A stretch of DNA of 64,000 nt from JAHEME01 sp034435035 (GTDB lineage Bacteria > Chloroflexota > Anaerolineae > Aggregatilineales > UBA3940), in the NCBI GenBank assembly GCA_034435035.1, contig DAOTXW010000041.1, positions 124,001-188,000 of the forward strand, read 5' to 3'. Positions 8,617 through 15,134 of this stretch are shown here, one piece after another. The translations under genes and the position numbers were made by a program. Numbering within the stretch: the first letter of the stretch is position 1; each line of letters opens with the position of its first letter. The notes below the pieces were generated by a model. It had not been told where the DNA came from and did no database searches. It saw nothing but the letters and a program-made list of their open reading frames with translations.

Positions 8617-9138
8617 CTAGCGCTTGCTGGCTGGTGCACCGGTCTTGATGGGGACGGGCGCCGATGCGGCTTCCGATGTCGAAAGGGTTTCCTGGCTGGC
8701 AGAGGCCGGTTCGCCGGATGCTCTGAAGGGCGCCAGCGCCTCGGCCACATCGACCTGCTGCTCCATCCTCACCTGGCCCTGTAGAAAAGCGCCTTCTTCA
8801 GTGGAAAGGCGCTCAAGGCGCAGATCACCCAGCAAGCGCCCGGTGCGCAGAATCGAGACCCGGCGGGCTGTCACGTTGCCGCGCACCATCCCCCCTACGG
8901 TCACGGCTTCTGCGATGATATCACCGGTCACAGCCGCCGTTTCACCGATCACTACGCGGCTTTCAGTGAGCGCGTCGCCGGTGAGGGTCCCCTCGATGCG
9001 AATGCCGCTTCTGGCGAACACCGTCCCTGTGAAGTCAGCGCCTGCGCCAATGATACTCTCCGAGGCGGCGGGGTGTACCGGGGTCTGGCTGGCAGCCGCC
9101 TGATCGGGTTTAGCTGCACTGAACAGATCCTTGAACAC
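8617..9138 (-). CDS. Bactofilin (polymer-forming cytoskeletal protein)
   Basis: The 173-residue protein has a central bactofilin domain, about residues 28-125, built of short beta-helix turns: I-I-G-A-G-A-D-F-T-G-T-V, then IRIEGTLTGDALTES, VVIGETAAVTGDI and V-R-G-N-V-T-A-R-R-V. Bactofilins polymerise without nucleotide and scaffold wall or membrane proteins. The N-terminus (MFKDLF) and the Ala/Ser/Pro-rich C-terminal tail are typical disordered ends. The GTG start at 9138 is supported by ggagg 8 bases away. A consensus promoter lies upstream. Confidence 0.9.
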   Translation of the reverse strand: MFKDLFSAAKPDQAAASQTPVHPAASESIIGAGADFTGTVFARSGIRIEGTLTGDALTESRVVIGETAAVTGDIIAEAVTVGGMVRGNVTARRVSILRTGRLLGDLRLERLSTEEGAFLQGQVRMEQQVDVAEALAPFRASGEPASASQETLSTSEAASAPVPIKTGAPASKR

Positions 9139-9213
9139 TCAGGAAGCCTCCCTGACCTGGATGAAACTGATTGATGGCGTGGAAGTATGCCAGAAGGTAT
9201 GTGAGCCATTCAC

Positions 9214-9242
9214 ACTATACCAGCCGGTCCGGGCGCTGTCAA
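9214..9242 (-). promoter_or_regulatory. Sigma-70-type promoter for bactofilin
   Basis: On the minus strand a perfect -35 TTGACA (9237-9242) and a -10 TATAGT (9214-9219, with TGG before it) are separated by 17 bases. The bactofilin start lies about 75 bases downstream. Confidence 0.75.
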
Positions 9243-9290
9243 CGAGATAGGCCCGATCGCAGGGCAATCGCCGGCTGCCCGGCAGAGGTT

Positions 9291-10646
9291 TCACGCGGAG
9301 TGGGTGTTGTTCAGGCGATAGCCCCGGCCGCGCACGGTCTGAATATAGCGCGGGGAAGCCGGGTCAGGCTCGATCTTAGAGCGAAGCCGGCTCACGAGCT
9401 TTTCGATCCGTGCGTCATCGACCTCATCCAGGTATTCAACGCCCCAGACACGCTCCACGATCTGATATTTGTCGGTGAGCTTGTTGGCACGCTCGTGCAG
9501 CAGGGCGAGCAGCCTGAATTCCAGCTCGCTCAAGGTCTCGACAGGCACGCCGCTGACCCAGACGTCGCCAGCATCCTGATCGACCCAGACGCCGCCGGGC
9601 AGGTCACGCTGCACAGTCGCCTGACGCCGCACAAAATCGGCCAGGAGGCTGCAGAACACCTCGGGCGCTGAGCCGGCCAGCCGGACCAGCCCCCAGTCGT
9701 GCAGGGACTGGACAACCCCCCCGGGACGGCTGTCCACAGTGCCCACGGCCACAGTCAGTAGTCCTTCGCGCTCATCGGGGCTGAGCTGGCTCCACAGGCG
9801 GGCGCATTCGGAGCGAACGGTCATGTCGCGGCTCAGCGCTTCATACAGGGCTTCCTCCAGCGGCGAGGACAGGGCCGCTGTCTCGAGCAGGCGCCCGACG
9901 ACAGACATGATCAGGCCCGGATGGCCGCCTGCCACCCCCCAGAGGAAGTCGAGCTGATCCGGGCTCAGCTCGATACCCGGCGCTGCCTGCTCAACCAGGC
10001 TCTGCGCCAGCGCATCTGCTTCAGGCCGGGCCATTGGCCCAATGGTATAGGTGTAAGAAGCAGACAGTTCCACGAACTCAGCAGTCTGCTCGTCGCTGCG
10101 CTTGCTGCCGAGCCGCCGGACCGTCGCCGTGACGTAGATCAGGCTGCGCGGGTAGCGATCTCGCAGGGCCCGCAGGTTCAAGAACACGCGCCCGTCCAGC
10201 GTGTCAAACGCCTCATCGAACTCATCCAGCAGCAGGATCAGGTCGCGCTGTCCATCCTGAATACAGGCCGTCAGCGCATTATTGAAGCTGAGAGGAACCA
10301 TGATCTGCGAGTCGGGATCGACGACCTTGGTATAGTGACGGGCGATCTCCTGTGCCAGTGTGGGGTCAAGGGGCTGCAAACTTTCCTGAACGGCGCGCAG
10401 CACCAGTTCGTAAAGACCCTGGCCGCTGAGTTCGAGCATAGCATTGCAGTCGATATAGGCGCAGGCGGCCCGGCGGCCGGTTTCCTGGAAGTAGCGGTCG
10501 GCGACTTCCGGGGCGCGGAGGGCACGCAGCAGGGTGGACTTGCCCATATTGCTCAGCCCGACGATCGACGCACAGCAGGCTGCGCTGACTGCCTGGATGA
10601 GCTGCTCAATTTCGCGTTCGCGGTATACCGGCATGCTGGTCACCAT
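9291..10646 (-). CDS. P-loop ATPase fused to OmpR-type winged-helix DNA-binding domain
   Basis: The 451-residue protein joins two modules. Residues about 10-300 form an AAA/STAND-like ATPase with Walker A GLSNMGKSTLL and Walker B LILLLDEFDEA. Residues about 355-448 form a trans_reg_C winged helix (L-S-E-L-E-F-R-L-L-A-L-L-H then VRGRGYRLN). This suggests a transcription factor whose ATPase state gates DNA binding or oligomerisation, with the DNA-binding domain at the C-terminus. There is no receiver domain. The start is uncertain: ATG 10646 and ATG 10634 are both possible, and neither has a clear RBS. Targets are unknown; the bactofilin and LPTTG genes are its neighbours. Confidence 0.82.
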   Translation of the reverse strand: MVTSMPVYREREIEQLIQAVSAACCASIVGLSNMGKSTLLRALRAPEVADRYFQETGRRAACAYIDCNAMLELSGQGLYELVLRAVQESLQPLDPTLAQEIARHYTKVVDPDSQIMVPLSFNNALTACIQDGQRDLILLLDEFDEAFDTLDGRVFLNLRALRDRYPRSLIYVTATVRRLGSKRSDEQTAEFVELSASYTYTIGPMARPEADALAQSLVEQAAPGIELSPDQLDFLWGVAGGHPGLIMSVVGRLLETAALSSPLEEALYEALSRDMTVRSECARLWSQLSPDEREGLLTVAVGTVDSRPGGVVQSLHDWGLVRLAGSAPEVFCSLLADFVRRQATVQRDLPGGVWVDQDAGDVWVSGVPVETLSELEFRLLALLHERANKLTDKYQIVERVWGVEYLDEVDDARIEKLVSRLRSKIEPDPASPRYIQTVRGRGYRLNNTHSA

Positions 10647-10651
10647 ACAAA

Positions 10652-10691
10652 GACCCGGGCTGGCATCTTCATGCCCATGTCAGCCCGGGTC
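10652..10691 (-). terminator. Hairpin terminator after the LPTTG protein gene
   Basis: An 11-base perfect stem (gacccgggctg / cagcccgggtc) has an 18-base loop. Read on the minus strand it is followed by TCTTTGT. It lies 40 bases after the stop of the gene ending at 10732 and just before the ATPase-winged-helix start. Confidence 0.6.
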
Positions 10692-10731
10692 GGATCATTC
10701 ACACGCGGCGCGAAAGTGCAGGATGTGGCGT

Positions 10732-11478
10732 TTACTTGAGCCGCAGGCGCCGGACGACTACCACCACCCCGATCAACGCTATAGCCAGAATGCCGACACC
10801 CGCCAGGCCCGCGGAGCCGCTGAAGCCGGTCGTTGGCAGGGTAGGGGCGGCGCTGGGCTGGATCGGACCGCCGCTGCCACCGGCAGTGGGCGTGCCGCCG
10901 CCTCCGGAGATCCGGGTGGGGGTCGCGCCGCCCAGAGGTGTCACCTCAATGATCCCCGAGGTGGCAATCGCAGTGGGAGTCGCACCGCCTGGCGTGCGGG
11001 CCGGGGTGAGCGGTGTGGGGCTGCCTGCGCCGCCGGACGGAGTCACTTCCGCTACCCGGGTGCCTTCTGTTGCCTCAGCCGTGCCGGTGCCCCCTTCGAT
11101 CACCACAGTGACCTCCACAGCCGCTGTCGGTGTCGCTGTGGCTTCCTTCTCTTCGGTCGGCTTTGCCGTCGGCTCCTGTGTGGCTGGCTCCTCGGTGACG
11201 ACCATGGCCGATTCAGTGGCGATCTGGGCGGTCTGGGTTGCGGCTGCCAGTGTGAGGTTGGCTGCATTGGTCAGCTCGATATCCGAAACCTGTGCACTCT
11301 GTCTCGGCTGAAGCACCAGCAGATAGATGGCCATTGCGCAGATGCCGAGCACAAAGACGGCAGCCAAGACGATCGCCCCGATCAGAAACGACCGATTCTG
11401 CGTTTCTTCGGCCTCGGGTGTTGCTGGAGCTTCTTCCTCATCGTCAAAGCTGAAGTACAGATTATCCTTATCGTCCAT
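10732..11478 (-). CDS. Bitopic Thr-rich surface protein with C-terminal LPTTG sorting-like signal
   Basis: The 248-residue protein starts with about 30 acidic cytoplasmic residues (YFSFDDEEEAP). A transmembrane helix follows at about residues 31-54, then an exported Thr/Pro/Ala/Gly-rich stretch of about 155 residues. The end, from residue 214, is LPTTG, a hydrophobic helix and the basic tail RRLRLK, which is the layout of a sortase sorting signal. An internal N-terminal anchor is unusual for a sortase substrate. The protein may be a loop anchored twice, or be cut and transferred. No sortase gene lies in the window. The start is supported by gaggaga. No function assigned. Confidence 0.7.
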   Translation of the reverse strand: MDDKDNLYFSFDDEEEAPATPEAEETQNRSFLIGAIVLAAVFVLGICAMAIYLLVLQPRQSAQVSDIELTNAANLTLAAATQTAQIATESAMVVTEEPATQEPTAKPTEEKEATATPTAAVEVTVVIEGGTGTAEATEGTRVAEVTPSGGAGSPTPLTPARTPGGATPTAIATSGIIEVTPLGGATPTRISGGGGTPTAGGSGGPIQPSAAPTLPTTGFSGSAGLAGVGILAIALIGVVVVVRRLRLK

Positions 11479-11527
11479 GAGTCTCCTCGCGTGCTGCGCG
11501 CTTTGCCATGTCTCTGCATGCTACAGG

Positions 11528-12622
11528 TTAGCCAAGTTGCTCCAAATTGGCAAAAGGCACCAGGATCGTCTGGCCGGGGGCGACTTCCACGTAGGCCCCT
11601 GGCAGCCAGAGACCGCTGGCGAGAGGCTGCGGAGTCTCAGGGATGTCGGTAATCGTCCCGATCTCGCCCAGATAAGGGTTCTGCAGGATCCGCACCCGCT
11701 GGCCTCGCTGCAGACCCGCCTGCCCGGCACGATCAGCAGCCCGATCCTCAGGCTTCTGCCCCTGAGCTATGGGTATGATAATCTGAGGGCGAGACTGGCG
11801 CGAGTCGCCCATACCCATGACGTCCAGAGATATCTCGCGCCCGTTGTGAGTATTCAGCAGGCTGACGATCCGCTCCGCCATGGGGATCTGGCCGAAGCCC
11901 TGGGTAAGACCCACGGGAATGGCAGCGTGCTGGACGGCCGGCAGCAGGCTGGCCTCCATGCTGGCCGCAACCAGCCCCCTGACGCGAATATCGACCGCTT
12001 CCTTGAGAAGCTGCTCGGTGAGGGGAGAAGCGATCGCGATCACGGCGCCACGGTGATCAATGTTGAAACGGCCCGTCTCAGTGTGGTAGACAGGGGCAGT
12101 GTCCATCATTTTGAGCGTGCCCCATGCCAGCCCTCCCATCCCCCAGGCGAGATCGAGAACGGCGCCATTGGCTTCCATGATGATATATTCGCCGGGCTCG
12201 ATGGCCGTTATCCGGCCCGGGCAGGCTGCCAGGATCTCGATGCGCTTGCGTCCGCCTTCGAGCAGGAGCTGGCCGTCACCGGCCCAGGCGATGCGGCCAT
12301 CCACAGGGGAAACGGCCCGCCGTTTGCGCAGCCCCATCAGCAGAGGGCGGCTGGCCAGGGTCTCGCCGGTGCTGACAAGATCACCCAAGCGCTTGGTGAG
12401 ATAGCCATCTGCCTCCTGCGGGGCAACCCGCAGCAGCTGCGCTACATCGATAAGCCGGCGTTCTTCAGGCATCTCAGCCACGGCAATGATCTCCATGGCT
12501 TTGACCATCTGCCCTATCGCCACTTTGGGGACAGCCCCCCGCGGGAGCTTCTGCAACCGCCGCAGCGAGGTCACCTGCGAAAAGCGGCTCTGGCTAAACG
12601 GGAGAGGTGCTTCCATGCTCAT
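11528..12622 (-). CDS. Conserved protein with C-terminal KOW-like motif, in MutL-type operon
   Basis: I do not recognise this 364-residue protein by name. ATG 12622 is chosen because it overlaps the upstream stop as ATGA, a sign of translational coupling; the frame is open a little further, to 12658. Residues near 100-135 (AVSPVDGRIAWAG, then LLLEGG) resemble a lipoyl-like beta hammerhead. Residues about 300-345 (RGQRVRILQNPYLGEIGTI) match the KOW/SH3-like pattern seen in ribosome- or RNA-associated proteins. There is no signal peptide or membrane helix. The coupling to the MutL-like ATPase gene implies that the two products work together. Confidence 0.68.
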   Translation of the reverse strand: MSMEAPLPFSQSRFSQVTSLRRLQKLPRGAVPKVAIGQMVKAMEIIAVAEMPEERRLIDVAQLLRVAPQEADGYLTKRLGDLVSTGETLASRPLLMGLRKRRAVSPVDGRIAWAGDGQLLLEGGRKRIEILAACPGRITAIEPGEYIIMEANGAVLDLAWGMGGLAWGTLKMMDTAPVYHTETGRFNIDHRGAVIAIASPLTEQLLKEAVDIRVRGLVAASMEASLLPAVQHAAIPVGLTQGFGQIPMAERIVSLLNTHNGREISLDVMGMGDSRQSRPQIIIPIAQGQKPEDRAADRAGQAGLQRGQRVRILQNPYLGEIGTITDIPETPQPLASGLWLPGAYVEVAPGQTILVPFANLEQLG

Positions 12623-14439
12623 GCGGTATGCGCCTCCCCGGTCAGTGATTTCTGCCATTCACGCAGCAGCGACTGCCGCTCGCCGACATCACGCGGAAAG
12701 CGCCAGGGGCGCCCGCGGGCATCAATGATCACCCCCAGGGTCCCCCCGATAACCGTCCGGCGGAGGCTGCGGGATCCCTGCCCGGGTTCGATTTCGACGC
12801 GGCGTGGCTGTAGCGTCAGCTCGGCCCGCGTTCCGGCAGCAAGCGGCAGAACCCGTAAGGAGCCGTAGGGGACCTCAAACTGCTCCGCTTTGCCGGCCCC
12901 GTCGTGCTTCAGGCTGCCGCGCACAACGATCTCGCCCCGGCGAGCACGGCCGGCGATTGAGACGATAGTCCCCACCTCTACCAGGCCGCCACTATCCAGC
13001 ACCTGCACCACTGCGGTGGGGTTCTGCGGTGCGACGGCTCCCAGCAGGGGGGCCAGCCCATAGGGGTCGAGCAGCAGGCGGGTGATGCCCACCGGCAGCA
13101 GGGCGTCGAGCGCGATCAGCGCGCTCCAGCCATCATGGGGAGTGCGGGCCAGGGTGCTGCCGCTGAGCAGAATGGTATCGAATGGCGGCAGCGGCCCGCG
13201 TTTGCGAGCCTCGCGCCAGGTGATCCGCGCGCTGGCGACCGCCCGCCGGATGATCTCGCGGGCCAGCGCATATTCCATCTCCATATCGCGGGGATCGGCG
13301 GGCACGGTATGAGGGTAAATGGACTTGTTCAGCACATAGTTGCGGACCTCGTCAGCATCCCGCAGATCGATGGACAGCCAGCGGCTCAGGCTGTCCATCC
13401 GGACCTGGCTGAGCACCTCGCCGACCGACTCGCCGATCCCGAGAGTGTCCAGCACGTTCAGGTAGCGCCCGCCGCGAATGGTAGCGGCCACGGCAGTCGC
13501 CGAGCTGCCCAGATCAATGCCCAGCACGTCGGCTCGTGTGACTTCACCCAGGATGCGCACCATACGGCCAAAACCATGAGCTGTCGGGATGATGCCATCA
13601 CTGGCCCAGTTACCGACTTCGGCAAAGCCACCTGCCGAGCCGGTTTTCTGGCTGTGGTAGAACCCTGCCAGGGCCTTTTGTGCGCCGTCAAGCTGCTCAG
13701 CATCCAGGCGCGGTCGGACATTGTCAGCCGTCAGGATGCGCATCCCGACCCGATCGCCCAGAAACTCGCGCACCTCAGACTGAAGGTCGCGATTGCCGGC
13801 ATAAAGCACAGTGGGGCGGAGCTGGCGTTCCATCATTAGGGCGGCCAGGGAGACCGTTCGCATCTGCTTGCGCAGCGAGTCTCTGGCGCCGCCGTCTGTG
13901 CCGCCAACGATCAGGATGAGATCAGGTTCTGCGCGCAGCAGCGCATCGATCTGCTGCTCTGGCGTGCGGTTATCGGCCAGACTCAGGCTGTCTATCAGGG
14001 AGAGATAGGTGCTTTCAGCGGCACGCCGGCCGCTGGCCAGGCTGACATCGGGCACTAACCCTATCAGGACGGTGCGAATAGGTTTGCCCGCGCTGGCTGT
14101 GACAGCGAATGCACTTACACCGAGGAAGTCGCTGCGTTCCGGGAGGATCAGCTGGTTCTTCTGATCGAAGAAGCGCCGCCCCGTGGCCTCGGTGATCGTA
14201 TCGAAAGCGCGCCGAACGCCCTCGAAGACATCGTTCCAGGGCTCGAACTGCGTGGTTGGAGACTCGCCGCGGGCTACAAAGCGGTACTGGCCGTCTACTA
14301 TATCCAGCAGCACAGCGCGCGTATAGATGCTGCCAATATCGACTGCCAGGATGGCACCCGCCGGCGCAGCCCTTACAGCGGACTCCAGACCCGTTGCTTC
14401 AAGCCGCTCATCGTTGAGGAGTTCAGATAAAAAGGACAT
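12619..14439 (-). CDS. MutL/GlmL-family ASKHA ATPase
   Basis: The 606-residue protein belongs to the glutamate mutase L (PF13941-like) group of actin/Hsp70-fold ATPases. It has a first phosphate motif ILAVDIGSIYTRAVLLD at about residues 29-45, a second VLGIDLGSSATAV near 303, and an adenosine-type motif near 450 (DTILLSGSTLART). In clostridia MutL genes sit beside the B12-dependent glutamate mutase subunits. Here no mutase or B12-binding gene is present, and the neighbours encode membrane proteins instead. A role as a nucleotide-driven assembly or repair factor for a membrane complex is inference. It lies 17 bases after the membrane protein gene upstream and couples to the gene downstream. 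Confidence 0.8.
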   Translation of the reverse strand: MSFLSELLNDERLEATGLESAVRAAPAGAILAVDIGSIYTRAVLLDIVDGQYRFVARGESPTTQFEPWNDVFEGVRRAFDTITEATGRRFFDQKNQLILPERSDFLGVSAFAVTASAGKPIRTVLIGLVPDVSLASGRRAAESTYLSLIDSLSLADNRTPEQQIDALLRAEPDLILIVGGTDGGARDSLRKQMRTVSLAALMMERQLRPTVLYAGNRDLQSEVREFLGDRVGMRILTADNVRPRLDAEQLDGAQKALAGFYHSQKTGSAGGFAEVGNWASDGIIPTAHGFGRMVRILGEVTRADVLGIDLGSSATAVAATIRGGRYLNVLDTLGIGESVGEVLSQVRMDSLSRWLSIDLRDADEVRNYVLNKSIYPHTVPADPRDMEMEYALAREIIRRAVASARITWREARKRGPLPPFDTILLSGSTLARTPHDGWSALIALDALLPVGITRLLLDPYGLAPLLGAVAPQNPTAVVQVLDSGGLVEVGTIVSIAGRARRGEIVVRGSLKHDGAGKAEQFEVPYGSLRVLPLAAGTRAELTLQPRRVEIEPGQGSRSLRRTVIGGTLGVIIDARGRPWRFPRDVGERQSLLREWQKSLTGEAHTA

Positions 14440-14456
14440 GGGTTTGCCGCTAAATC

Positions 14457-15134
14457 TCAGGGTAGGAGTCTGCTTGCCCAGTTACTCAGCGCCAGCAGAC
14501 GGTCGCTGAAGATGGCGATACCCGATAGTATCATGCCTCCATAGATAGCACCAAGTGTGATGGCCAGGAAGGCCTGACCGATATACGCAGCCGCCTGCAT
14601 AATTGGCGTGCGCTGAGCATCGCCAGCAGGTGACCGGCCGCGCAGCCAGAACTGGAACACGATCAGTGTGGTCACAGTGCCCACGGCAATGATGGCGTTG
14701 CTGAGGAAGGCCAGACCCCCTGCCGGCGCCAGCGAGATCCAGGTCGAGCGGATCTGGGGAACCAGTGTGCCGGTCACTGCTCCGCCAATCGACACTGCCG
14801 TGCCCACACCAATCATGTAGGCAATCGCCAGATTGCCCAGCGCAGACGTCCGTGGGCTGAGCTTAAGAATCAAGAAGACGAACACCAACAGCGGGACGGC
14901 AGCCAGGAGCGTCACCAGTGGCTCCCCGCTGAGCAGCGGGCGTATCAACCTGGGCAGCAGCACCTGGAAGATCACCACCAGGACAGCATACCCGACTGCT
15001 ACGCCGATGAACAGATGCAGCGCCAGCCGGTAGAGGGGGTTATCCCCGATCAGATAGCTGAGCAGCGCCACCGTCAAAGCGAAGGCAAGGGCGCCGCCGA
15101 TCAGGTCATATTGGGCCGGGGAGAGTGCGATCAT
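14457..15134 (-). CDS. Polytopic membrane protein of the MutL-type cluster
   Basis: The 225-residue protein starts at ATG 15134, overlapping the upstream stop as ATGA. The frame is open further upstream, but that part is antisense-like basic sequence. About six hydrophobic helices are visible, for example ALTVALLSYLIG, AVGYAVLVVIFQVLL, LVTLLAAVPLLVFVFLIL and FLAITLGAIYGGMILSG. No catalytic motif is recognised. Translational coupling to the zinc-ribbon P-D-W-L protein suggests that both belong to one membrane complex. Confidence 0.72.
   Translation of the reverse strand: MIALSPAQYDLIGGALAFALTVALLSYLIGDNPLYRLALHLFIGVAVGYAVLVVIFQVLLPRLIRPLLSGEPLVTLLAAVPLLVFVFLILKLSPRTSALGNLAIAYMIGVGTAVSIGGAVTGTLVPQIRSTWISLAPAGGLAFLSNAIIAVGTVTTLIVFQFWLRGRSPAGDAQRTPIMQAAAYIGQAFLAITLGAIYGGMILSGIAIFSDRLLALSNWASRLLP

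Noticed and set aside
11327..12868. Plus-strand frame opposite the LPTTG and KOW-like genes
   Set aside because: No family signal; the minus strand has coupled starts and consistent proteins.
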